Assembly (NCBI GenBank): GCA_030016635.1
Contig: JASEJQ010000017.1
Coordinates: forward strand, 1-39,828
Direction: 5' to 3'
Length of the DNA: 39,828 nucleotides
Source of the DNA: Thermoanaerobacteraceae bacterium
GTDB lineage: Bacteria; Bacillota; Thermoanaerobacteria; Thermoanaerobacterales; UBA4877
Part shown: positions 16,813 to 24,102 of the stretch, one piece after another
Numbering within the stretch: position 1 is the stretch's first letter
Layout of the letters: every line of letters begins with the position of its first letter
Position numbers and translations under genes: made by a program
The notes under the pieces: model-generated
The model's database searches: none
Told to the model about the DNA's origin: nothing
Seen by the model: only the letters and a program-made list of their open reading frames with translations

Positions 16813-17139
16813 TTATATCTTTATAAGCTGTTCCATATCCAGGACAAATACTGTGGCACCTCCTATAGTCACTTCCATAGGATAGGAAAGATACACTTCA
16901 CCTGCTCCACCCATAATAGGTGGTGTTATGAGCTGTTTTCTGCTTTTGCATATATTCTCTATACAGTCTAAAGACTCTTGCAGACGCTCATCTTCCAGCC
17001 CCATAATCAGAGTTGTGTTGCCAGCTCTTAAAAAGCCTCCAGTTGTAGCAAGTTTTGTAAATTGAAAACCTGGCCTGGTAAGCTTCTGCATCAGTTCACC
17101 TGCATCTTCATCCTGTACAATTGCAATTAATAACTTCAT
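16813..17139 (-). CDS. darA: Cyclic di-AMP receptor DarA (PstA/YaaQ family)
   Basis: PII-like protein that binds cyclic di-AMP. The 108-residue sequence has the family features: the first strand MKLLIAIVQDEDA, then KLATTGGFLRAGNTTLIMGLED, which includes the ligand-binding loop region, and a glycine-rich GGATVFVLD near the end. Its downstream partner is unknown in the family. The frame extends to a GTG at 17148, but AAAGGAGG eight bases before the ATG at 17139 decides the start. The gene stands alone, between a convergent tRNA gene and a divergent secreted protein gene. The c-di-AMP riboswitch at 8720-8833 shows that the same messenger also acts on RNA in this organism. Confidence 0.95.
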   Translation of the reverse strand: MKLLIAIVQDEDAGELMQKLTRPGFQFTKLATTGGFLRAGNTTLIMGLEDERLQESLDCIENICKSRKQLITPPIMGGAGEVYLSYPMEVTIGGATVFVLDMEQLIKI

Positions 17140-17282
17140 TAGCAGCACCTCCTTTAATCTCTATACCAAAATTATACTTAAAAAATGAATATATTACCAG
17201 CAATTTTAAACTAAATTTAACTTTTTTTATGCCTGCTTTTCTTATACAATGTATATGTAAACATCATAAGGGGGATACATAA

Positions 17283-18536
17283 ATGAAGAGAACAGGCATT
17301 GCAAACATAATATTTTTATTGGTTTTAATAATCTCTGGTGTACTTTTTTCATTAAAGGGATATTCGCCCACCAGTGCCTATGAAAACAGCCAGCCTTCCT
17401 ATCAGGAGCTGATTGAAGAGAAGCTGGCTATTCATAAAGCAGACAGAGATGAAGCTATCCAGAAACTGAAAGAGTGGGAGGAAAAAGACAAAGTCTTAAA
17501 GGAAGAACTGAAAGAATACTATGTACCCCTTCCTAAGGACGAACTTCCCAAACCCAATCCGCCTGTAGTTAAAGGCATATATGTTACGGGAGACACAGCA
17601 GGAAGCACGAAAAATATTGAACATCTTATTGACCTGCTGGACAATTCTGAGCTGAACACAATGGTCATTGATGTAAAAGATGATAACGGCCTTATGAGTT
17701 ATAAAAGCAATATACAGATTGTAGATGATGTGGAGGCAAACAGGCATGTGCGGATAAGGGACATTCAGTCATTTATTAAGACCTTAGAAGACCACAATAT
17801 ATACCCAATAGCACGAATAGTGACTTTTAAAGACCGCAACCTGTCAGAGCATCGACCAGACTTGTCTATACAGAAAAAAACCGGAGGGATATGGCGCGAC
17901 AGAAAGGGAGTATCATGGGTCAATCCATATGACAAACGAGTATGGGATTATACTATAGCTGTAGCTAAAGAGGCTGCTTTAAATGGTTTTAAAGAAATAC
18001 AATTTGACTATGTCCGTTTCCCTGAAAACGGTGCAAGGGTAGACGCCGAAGCTTTCCTCCCCGGTCAAAACGGAAAGTCTAAAGACGACTGCATAGCAGA
18101 GTTTCTGTCCTACGCCAGGGAACAGCTGAAAGATTACAATGTTATTATATCTGCCGATGTTTTTGGACTTACTACCAGTGTAGAGGATGATATGAACATA
18201 GGGCAAAAATGGGAAAAAATATCCCCTGTTGTGGACTATATAAGCCCGATGATATATCCTTCCCACTACTATGCAGGCAACTATGGGTTTGATAATCCCA
18301 ACGCTCATCCTTATGAGGTTGTAGATAAGGCAATAAAAGATGCCTTTAAAAAGAATGAAAGCTTAGAAAAGAAAGCTATTATACGTCCATGGATACAGGA
18401 CTTCACCCTTGGCAAGCCAAAATATACAGGAGAAGATGTATTAAAGCAAATAAAGGCTCTGAATGACAATGGAATAGAGGGTTATATGCTCTGGAATGCT
18501 GGTAATAAATATTCAGAGGATGTCCTTATAAAATGA
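17283..18536 (+). CDS. Secreted putative glycoside hydrolase (DUF4015 family)
   Basis: A 417-residue protein with an N-terminal hydrophobic signal or anchor (about residues 7-27). A charged helical linker (30-85, probably coiled coil) and a proline-rich hinge precede a barrel-like domain of the DUF4015 family. Family-like segments are KGIYVTGDTAG, NTMVIDVKDDNG, EIQFDYVRFPENG, DVFGLTTSVEDD and YISPMIYPSHY. Members are predicted glycoside hydrolases of the cell surface; the substrate is not known, and I infer a wall or surface polysaccharide role only from location. The ATG follows GGGGG at good spacing. A strong terminator follows. Confidence 0.85.
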   Translation: MKRTGIANIIFLLVLIISGVLFSLKGYSPTSAYENSQPSYQELIEEKLAIHKADRDEAIQKLKEWEEKDKVLKEELKEYYVPLPKDELPKPNPPVVKGIYVTGDTAGSTKNIEHLIDLLDNSELNTMVIDVKDDNGLMSYKSNIQIVDDVEANRHVRIRDIQSFIKTLEDHNIYPIARIVTFKDRNLSEHRPDLSIQKKTGGIWRDRKGVSWVNPYDKRVWDYTIAVAKEAALNGFKEIQFDYVRFPENGARVDAEAFLPGQNGKSKDDCIAEFLSYAREQLKDYNVIISADVFGLTTSVEDDMNIGQKWEKISPVVDYISPMIYPSHYYAGNYGFDNPNAHPYEVVDKAIKDAFKKNESLEKKAIIRPWIQDFTLGKPKYTGEDVLKQIKALNDNGIEGYMLWNAGNKYSEDVLIK

Positions 18537-18556
18537 AGACCATATAAAATTTATTA

Positions 18557-18590
18557 AAAACAAAGCCACCATGACGGTGGCTTTGTTTTA
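18557..18590. terminator. Strong bidirectional terminator
   Basis: A perfect ten-base-pair stem CAAAGCCACC/GGTGGCTTTG with a five-base loop is flanked by AAAA on the left and TTTT on the right. It can end transcription of the DUF4015 gene (plus) and of the ferredoxin gene (minus), which converge here. Confidence 0.92.
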
Positions 18591-18597
18591 CCTGAGC

Positions 18598-18786
18598 CTA
18601 CTTCTCTTCACCTTCCAGAATAATACAGTCCACAGGACATACACTGACGCATGTTGCCTCCTCAGTGCACTTTGCTGGATCTATTACGTATACAAAATCC
18701 TCAGTAGCTGAAATAGCATTTTCAGGGCACTCTGGCTCACAAGCACCACACCCGATGCACTCTTCTGCTATAATTTTATATGCCAT
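18598..18786 (-). CDS. 2[4Fe-4S] ferredoxin
   Basis: Small soluble electron carrier of 62 residues with two 4Fe-4S cysteine motifs. The first, [12 protein letters not shown], is canonical. In the second, [12 protein letters not shown], the spacing between the first two cysteines is longer than the usual two residues, as in the clostridial subtype with an insertion there. The longer frame from 18819 is rejected because GAGGGGGTG lies just before the ATG at 18786. It may be a partner of Rnf or of other oxidoreductases, but it is about 13 kb from rnf and transcribed alone. Confidence 0.93.
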   Translation of the reverse strand: MAYKIIAEECIGCGACEPECPENAISATEDFVYVIDPAKCTEEATCVSVCPVDCIILEGEEK

Positions 18787-18899
18787 TTTTTCACCCCCTC
18801 GCATATCAAAAAACTTCAACTATATTTTAGCATAATTTTTCCCTTTGAAAAGGGTATATCTAAAATTTTATCTAAAAATATCTCTGAAGACTTATCCCG

Positions 18900-18928
18900 G
18901 TGAAATCAATCCTAAAATTTGTTATAAT
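18900..18928 (+). promoter_or_regulatory. Promoter of the PHP phosphoesterase gene
   Basis: GTGAAA (18900-18905) and a perfect TATAAT (18923-18928) are 17 bases apart. They lie inside the longest possible reading frame, which supports the downstream TTG start at 18951. Two TATCTAAAA direct repeats, 12 bases apart, lie further upstream (18857-18877). Confidence 0.65.
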
Positions 18929-18950
18929 ATGTGACGAGGAGGCGACAGTA

Positions 18951-19760
18951 TTGATTGACTATCACATACATACCCAGTTTTCAAAAGACTCAAAGTTGAC
19001 TATGGAAGATGTCTGCAAGCAGGCAATTGAAATGGGCCTGCAAGAAATTTGTTTTACTGACCACTGGGACCTAAACCCTTCTGGCGAGTATTTTGATTTT
19101 GACTTAAACTATCAAAGCTATACCATGGAGTATATAAGATGCTCAGAAATGTATGGGGATAAAATTAAAATTAAGAAGGGATTAGAAATAGGTCTCCAAT
19201 CCCATCTATTGGATAAGATAGACAAATTATTAAAAGATAAAAACTTTGATTTTATCCTCGGGTCAATACATTATGTAAATAAAGTAGACCTGTTTAAAGA
19301 AGATTTCTATAAAAACAGAGAAAAAAGTGAGGCTTTTAATGAATATTTGCAGGAAGTATATACCTGTATAACTGAGTTTGATAATTTTGATTGCCTTGGA
19401 CATCTTGACGTAATAAGAAGATATTGCATCTATAATGATAAAAGTTTGCTCTACGATGATTACATGGAGATTTTGGATAAAATATTGATTATGCTTGTTA
19501 ATAAGAATAAGGGCCTAGAAGCTAATATTTCTGCTGAAAGGTACGGTCTGGGCAATATACTTCCTTCTGAAGAAATATTTAAAAGATACGGAGATTTAGA
19601 AGGTAAAATTGTCACATTGGGCTCTGATTCACACTTAAACGAACATTTTAAAATTGAAAGAAAAAAATACATCAATATCTTAAAAGAATGTGGCTTTACC
19701 CATGTTGCATCCTTTGAGAATCGAAACCTATGCCTTATACCTATAGACGAGCTTGAATAA
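18951..19760 (+). CDS. PHP-domain phosphoesterase, histidinol-phosphatase-like
   Basis: Metal-dependent phosphoesterase of the PHP family. The N-terminus has the metal-binding DYHIHTQFSKDS, then CFTDHWD, LGSIHYV, CLGHLDVIRR and, near the end, TLGSDSH, so all the expected His/Asp clusters are present. Proteins of this type are usually labelled histidinol-phosphatase (HisK/HisJ), but no histidine gene is nearby, so the substrate is open. The frame extends to a GTG at 18900, but the promoter covers that stretch. A TTG at 18951 has GAGGAGG eight bases upstream, giving 269 residues. Its 3' end overlaps the convergent glycosyltransferase gene by 20 bases. Confidence 0.86.
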   Translation: MIDYHIHTQFSKDSKLTMEDVCKQAIEMGLQEICFTDHWDLNPSGEYFDFDLNYQSYTMEYIRCSEMYGDKIKIKKGLEIGLQSHLLDKIDKLLKDKNFDFILGSIHYVNKVDLFKEDFYKNREKSEAFNEYLQEVYTCITEFDNFDCLGHLDVIRRYCIYNDKSLLYDDYMEILDKILIMLVNKNKGLEANISAERYGLGNILPSEEIFKRYGDLEGKIVTLGSDSHLNEHFKIERKKYINILKECGFTHVASFENRNLCLIPIDELE

Positions 19761-20832
19761 TATTGAGCTCGTCTTCAAAGATCTTTTCCCACATGAAGCT
19801 CTTAGCAAATTTAATACCTTTATCCGTCATTTCCAGCCTTTCCTCCATATCCATGTTAAGAAGACATAAAATTGCATCCTTTATTTTATTTTTTTCATAA
19901 TCTACCAGTATGCCGCAACCCGATTGACTTACTATACCCTCCATATCGCCATGTTTAGTTGTTACAACCAGTAGGCCTGATGCCATATACTCAAGAAGCT
20001 TTATGGGAAAACTGTATCTGACTACCTCTGTGGGTTTTAATACACAGAGTCCTATCAGAGACCTGTTATATACCTCAAGCAATGTTTCATGGGGTATTTT
20101 GCCTTTTATAAATGCCCTGTCGGCTATATTTAATCTGTTTATCATATTCTTATATTCGTTTATCTTCTTACCGTCCCCGTATATTAATAGTTTACTCTTT
20201 CTCTCAGTTGGGACAACCTCGCTATAGGCTTTTAAGACCATATCAAGCCCTGACCATTCGTCTATGGTCCCGGCATATATAATAGTATTATCCCTAATAC
20301 ATGTTGTTGTATTTATCTTCTCAATTCCATTGGGACTCAGGAATATCTTATTACTATCAAGGTAGGAACTTCTAAGTTCCTTTAAAGTTTTACTGACTGA
20401 AAATATAAGGTCTGCTTTTTCCATGCAGCGATTTTCCATGCGCCTCACGGTTTCGTAAATAAAATCATATTCGAAAAATGCCGGGAAGTAATCTATATCT
20501 TCATATACATACAGCCTGGCCTGGCCTTTATCCTTCAACCTCATACCTAAAAGTCCCGCCCACGGTCCCTCACATATAACAACATCGTAAAAACTGTCAG
20601 GTCCCAACCTTTCATATAAAAAATTTTCATTGAAAAGGTCCATAAAACGACATTCAATTATGGTGTTCACATAATCGCAATAATCCTTTATTTCCCTACG
20701 CCCAATCCGCTGGCCATATTTTACAGATAATACATGGAGAGACCCCTTACCTTTCAGATAATCAACAAGATAATGGGGCCTTTGTTTCAAGGACCTCTCC
20801 ATATCAATAAATGTTACTAATAAATATCTCAT
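19741..20832 (-). CDS. Glycosyltransferase, GT4-like
   Basis: A 363-residue GT-B fold glycosyltransferase. The C-terminal half has the nucleotide-sugar signatures NTIIYAGTIDEWSGLDMVLKA, LLIYGDGKK and SFPIKLLEYMASGLLVVTTKHGDMEG, which includes the usual glutamate-containing motif. The N-terminal half begins LLVTFIDMERSLKQRPHYLVDYL, similar to transferases acting on surface polysaccharides or spore sugars. The acceptor is unknown. The ATG has no Shine-Dalgarno site and follows directly on the T-run of the terminator of the preceding coat-like gene. No membrane segment is evident. Confidence 0.85.
   Translation of the reverse strand: MRYLLVTFIDMERSLKQRPHYLVDYLKGKGSLHVLSVKYGQRIGRREIKDYCDYVNTIIECRFMDLFNENFLYERLGPDSFYDVVICEGPWAGLLGMRLKDKGQARLYVYEDIDYFPAFFEYDFIYETVRRMENRCMEKADLIFSVSKTLKELRSSYLDSNKIFLSPNGIEKINTTTCIRDNTIIYAGTIDEWSGLDMVLKAYSEVVPTERKSKLLIYGDGKKINEYKNMINRLNIADRAFIKGKIPHETLLEVYNRSLIGLCVLKPTEVVRYSFPIKLLEYMASGLLVVTTKHGDMEGIVSQSGCGILVDYEKNKIKDAILCLLNMDMEERLEMTDKGIKFAKSFMWEKIFEDELNIIQARL
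19747..19774. terminator. Palindromic hairpin over two convergent stop regions
   Basis: GACGAGCT and AGCTCGTC pair around a short centre, and with two G-T pairs and one more A-T pair the stem reaches 11 pairs. It overlaps the 3' ends of the PHP gene (plus) and the glycosyltransferase gene (minus). The T-run after the stem is poor on both strands, so terminator activity is uncertain. Confidence 0.45.
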
Positions 20833-20866
20833 AAAAAAGTAACCAGCAACATGTCAGTCGCTGGTT
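20833..20866 (-). terminator. Intrinsic terminator after the coat-like gene
   Basis: On the minus strand AACCAGC pairs with GCTGGTT (20866-20841), extended by two further pairs after one mismatch, and is followed by ACTTTTTT. The T-run ends exactly where the ATG of the glycosyltransferase begins (20832). Confidence 0.8.
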
Positions 20867-20875
20867 TTATTGATT

Positions 20876-21562
20876 TTAGAAGCAGTATGGACTGTACGGA
20901 CCATAGGGCGGGCAGATTTCGAATATCTGCGGTGGGAAAAACTCCGGGAATGGAGCCGTCATAAACTGTTTGCAAACATTGGTCGGGAATTCCTCGCATT
21001 CTGGTGGTACCGGGCAGAATCCGTAAGCTGGTATCAAGAGCTGTACAGATATAGCTGCCTTTAGTATTACAAACACACCAACAATTACATCAATTGTATT
21101 GTTGGGATTTATCCGTCCAAACAAACATTCAGCCAAAGCCTCAAACCTGATATTTGCTGGGCTGGGCTGAGGTACGTAGAGTATTACATCTTTGTCAAAT
21201 GTTGTAGTTACAGGGACCAGTTGTGTAGTATTAGTGCCCGCATTCCTTAAGATCACATTAAAACATACCTGGAATGTACCTCTTACTCTGGCAAAACCGT
21301 CTCTGTCGGGTATGGGGGTCACTGTAAATCCTGCAGGTACAGTAATGACAAAGTCGCTGCATCCCGCAAAATCAATAGGTGTTGGGATTGTTGGTATAAC
21401 GGGAATCGGGGGAATCGTATCGATACATACCCTTTGTGAACATGCGTCATATACCTTATCGGTTATAATACAGGCAATTTCAGTAGGATCAGGAACCTGA
21501 CCTGGCTCTACCGGTCCAGGAACAATCTGAAACTGACCAACCTGCTTTTTGGAAAAGGCCAT
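20876..21562 (-). CDS. Cysteine- and proline-rich protein, probable spore coat component
   Basis: A 228-residue protein without signal peptide or enzymatic motif. It opens with MAFSKKQVGQFQIVPGP and has proline-rich runs (IPPIPVIPTIPTP). A beta-rich middle (FARVRGTFQVCFNVILRN, VTTTFDKDVILYVPQP, IRFEALAECLFG) and a cysteine/aromatic tail rich in P, Y and F follow. The middle resembles the small beta repeats of SPOCS/DUF3794-type spore proteins, and the cysteines and tail fit a cross-linked coat layer. This is inference from composition and neighbours. AAGGAGG lies about ten bases before the ATG, and a terminator follows. Confidence 0.6.
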   Translation of the reverse strand: MAFSKKQVGQFQIVPGPVEPGQVPDPTEIACIITDKVYDACSQRVCIDTIPPIPVIPTIPTPIDFAGCSDFVITVPAGFTVTPIPDRDGFARVRGTFQVCFNVILRNAGTNTTQLVPVTTTFDKDVILYVPQPSPANIRFEALAECLFGRINPNNTIDVIVGVFVILKAAISVQLLIPAYGFCPVPPECEEFPTNVCKQFMTAPFPEFFPPQIFEICPPYGPYSPYCF

Positions 21563-21694
21563 ATCCTTAAAACCTCCTTTTCTGTTATTTCTATTCTAAT
21601 ATACGTACCACGTGCCTAATGTGTTACACCCAAACCAACAAGTTCAATTAATGTTTTTATGTGCATATATATTGTAGTGAAAGGTGGTGGGAAA

Positions 21695-22990
21695 ATGTTA
21701 AAATATAAAAATTCTTACGTAATAGAAGATTTAAAAGGGACTCACTGGTACTTTTATTTTGAACCCGATGAGGGAATTAATTGTATTATTAAGCCCATAG
21801 ATGAAAAAGAATCAGCTCCAGAAAACCTTGTTAATACCAGTACCGATGAATTTTCTGTAGATATAGATAGAGATTTTATATATCTTCTATATAGCGACAT
21901 TAACAATGAATTAAATCTACTGATATGGAATGGGAAGATATGGTCCAAAAGTCCGCTAATGAAAAACCCTATAAATGGCAGCATCCAAAGTCCTAATATA
22001 ATCTTAGACAACGGCTTTGTCCATATAACATATGAAGTAAATAACAAGAAAGATAATGGGTATTATTTAGTTCATCATTTCTGGAATAAGAGCAAATGGT
22101 CATCCTATGTAGTAGCCAACAGCAGTAATAAAATACCGTATTTTTTAACTAAAGGTTCATCTGGACTCTATGGAATGTACATAGAAAAAGAACAATTAAT
22201 GTATTCAAACTTTAATTATACATCTAACAGCTGGACAAAACCTGTCATAATTGGCAATGCTCGAGACACAGATAATCCTTTCATATATATGAACAGTGCA
22301 AATAACAGCATCCACATTCTTTACTCTATTGACGATAAACTCCATTATGTCAGAAAAACCTCAGGAAATTGGCCCAGTAATAATGAACAAAATAAGATAT
22401 TATTTTCTGATGGTGTTGAGTATCCAAATATACTTTTTATTGGTGGAAATCTATGGGCTTTATGGTATTCAAAAGGATTTCTCTATACCTGCCTTTCGGC
22501 CGATAATGGAGATACATGGTCAGAGCCTTTTAAAATCTCATCAGAGGTGGATAGCCTATCTATATGTAATTTTATCTCTCTCAAAAAACCAGAATTCAGT
22601 CGTACACGTGCTTTTTATCATATTAAAAATCCTTACTATCTGATTTTAATTGATGATATATTTGAACCTCACAGCTCCGGATTCAGTTATTTTACTTTTT
22701 ATATAAATCAGATACAGCAATATATAAATCAGCTTAGCAATAGCCTGCAGGAAGAAAAAAATAAGAACAAAGAGCTAATTAAAAACATGCAGAAAATAGA
22801 ATCATATTATAAAGACCTGAGCACGCAGTACAGTCTATTAAAAAATAGTTATGGAAATCTCCTCAGAATCGTTGATAATCTTAAATCTGAATATGAGAAC
22901 ATAAAAAAAGAAAACACTGCATTAAAAAAAGAACTGGAGAAAGCCAACAGTGGGCTTATAAAAAAGATTTTCCCCTGGAGCCGGTCATAG
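21695..22990 (+). CDS. Beta-propeller (Asp-box) protein with C-terminal coiled coil
   Basis: Unknown function. Residues about 1-320 contain repeated tryptophan-ended strands spaced like a propeller (NGKIWSKSPL, NKSKWSSYVV, TSNSWTKPVIIG, TSGNWPSNN). One classic Asp-box, SADNGDTWSEPF, matches the sialidase/BNR type, but I see no sialidase catalytic set. Residues about 345-430 form a long charged coiled coil rich in Lys, Glu and Asn, ending in LIKKIFPWSRS. There is no signal peptide. The frame extends to 21659, but AAAGGTGGTGG before the ATG at 21695 decides the start (431 residues). It diverges from the coat-like gene, so a spore-surface role is possible but unproven. Confidence 0.72.
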   Translation: MLKYKNSYVIEDLKGTHWYFYFEPDEGINCIIKPIDEKESAPENLVNTSTDEFSVDIDRDFIYLLYSDINNELNLLIWNGKIWSKSPLMKNPINGSIQSPNIILDNGFVHITYEVNNKKDNGYYLVHHFWNKSKWSSYVVANSSNKIPYFLTKGSSGLYGMYIEKEQLMYSNFNYTSNSWTKPVIIGNARDTDNPFIYMNSANNSIHILYSIDDKLHYVRKTSGNWPSNNEQNKILFSDGVEYPNILFIGGNLWALWYSKGFLYTCLSADNGDTWSEPFKISSEVDSLSICNFISLKKPEFSRTRAFYHIKNPYYLILIDDIFEPHSSGFSYFTFYINQIQQYINQLSNSLQEEKNKNKELIKNMQKIESYYKDLSTQYSLLKNSYGNLLRIVDNLKSEYENIKKENTALKKELEKANSGLIKKIFPWSRS

Positions 22991-23236
22991 AATTTTCTGA
23001 TATGATTCTTTGCCAAACACCACTACTTTTTTATAAATGCCGTGAATTTTAATGTTATATGCAGATACCATCTTCTTAACTGTTTCAAGACAGTTTTCAT
23101 TAAAATAATAGGAATAGGCACATGTTTTAACCAAACCTCTGGGTGTAGGCGTTCTGTCAAGACTACAGCCCTGAGTCAAGGCTTTAACCTGTAATAACTG
23201 AGCTTGCTGTGGTGAATATACTATAACCATATACAT
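22985..23236 (-). CDS. DUF3343 family protein (putative Se/S carrier-like)
   Basis: An 83-residue protein that fits the small DUF3343 family: a strand with VIVYSPQQAQLL, then the conserved TPTPRGLVKTCAYSYYF block with a cysteine a few residues after PTPR, and a C-terminal helix and strand. Members have been proposed as carriers of selenium or sulfur, usually near cysteine desulfurase or selenium genes, none of which is here. AAAAGGAGGG lies seven bases before the ATG. The 3' end overlaps the convergent propeller gene by six bases. Confidence 0.7.
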   Translation of the reverse strand: MYMVIVYSPQQAQLLQVKALTQGCSLDRTPTPRGLVKTCAYSYYFNENCLETVKKMVSAYNIKIHGIYKKVVVFGKESYQKIL

Positions 23237-23380
23237 ATGTCATCCCTCCTTTTAATTATTTTATTAATAAAATTAACCAGTGTTACAAAGATATTACCAG
23301 TATATCCATAACTTACTTAAAGGTTTTACTTAATTTGTATAGAATATAAATCATATAACAAAAAAGGAGGTTATAACATA

Positions 23381-24079
23381 ATGAAGGGAAAATTTTTTGC
23401 AACCACCTTATGTATTACAGGCTTAGCAATAATTACGCTTCCTACCAATCATGCAGATGCAAGCTGGGCCACTCAATATTTAAAGAACAATGGGTATGGA
23501 AGTGTAACTCAGCCAAAGATCGTTGAGGTTTCTAAACCTGCAAGCAATCCAGCCCCAACTGCTAATATGTATTATTCATACTATTATTACAGGAAGTATT
23601 TCAATACTAAACCAGTAAGTCAGCCCGCTCCGGTTACTACGCTTGCAGAACCAGATATACAGGATGATAAAGAAGTTAGTGACACTAATTACCATGTATC
23701 ACAAGATGAGGCATATATGCTGCAGCTTATAAATAGCGAAAGAGAAAAATTGGGAGTAGACAAACTAACTATGGATGAAAATTTAGCAAAACTCGCCAGA
23801 TTAAAGTCAGAAGACATGGCTAAAAATAATTATTTTAACCACGAATCCCCAACCTATGGCAGCCCTTTTGAAATGATGAAAGATAATGAAATAAGCTATC
23901 AGATGGCTGCAGAAAATATAGCCAAAAATTCATCTGTATATAAGGCTCACGTATCATTAATGAATTCGGAGAGTCATAGAGCCAATATATTAAATCCAGG
24001 TTATAACAAGGTCGGCATAGGCATAGTAAAGGGACAGAATAATACATATATAATCACTGAGATGTTTATAAAAAACTAA
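23381..24079 (+). CDS. Secreted CAP-domain protein (YkwD-like)
   Basis: A 232-residue secreted protein: signal peptide to about residue 27 (ADASWATQYLKNNGYG), a low-complexity Pro/Ser/Tyr linker (about 40-105), and a C-terminal CAP (SCP/PR-1) domain. The domain carries the usual blocks LQLINSEREKLGVDKL, LARLKSEDMAKNNYFNHESP and AAENIAK, then SESHRANILNPGYNKVGIGI. CAP proteins of the YkwD type are common in spore formers. Their biochemical role is unclear and varies. AAAAAGGAGG precedes the ATG. A bidirectional terminator follows. Confidence 0.9.
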   Translation: MKGKFFATTLCITGLAIITLPTNHADASWATQYLKNNGYGSVTQPKIVEVSKPASNPAPTANMYYSYYYYRKYFNTKPVSQPAPVTTLAEPDIQDDKEVSDTNYHVSQDEAYMLQLINSEREKLGVDKLTMDENLAKLARLKSEDMAKNNYFNHESPTYGSPFEMMKDNEISYQMAAENIAKNSSVYKAHVSLMNSESHRANILNPGYNKVGIGIVKGQNNTYIITEMFIKN

Positions 24080-24102
24080 AAGAGGGGGCTTCCCCTCTTT
24101 TT
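24078..24102. terminator. Bidirectional terminator
   Basis: AGAGGGG (24081-24087) pairs with CCCCTCT (24092-24098), with As before and Ts after. It lies between the convergent CAP-domain gene and M18 aminopeptidase gene and touches the stop codon of each. Confidence 0.88.
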
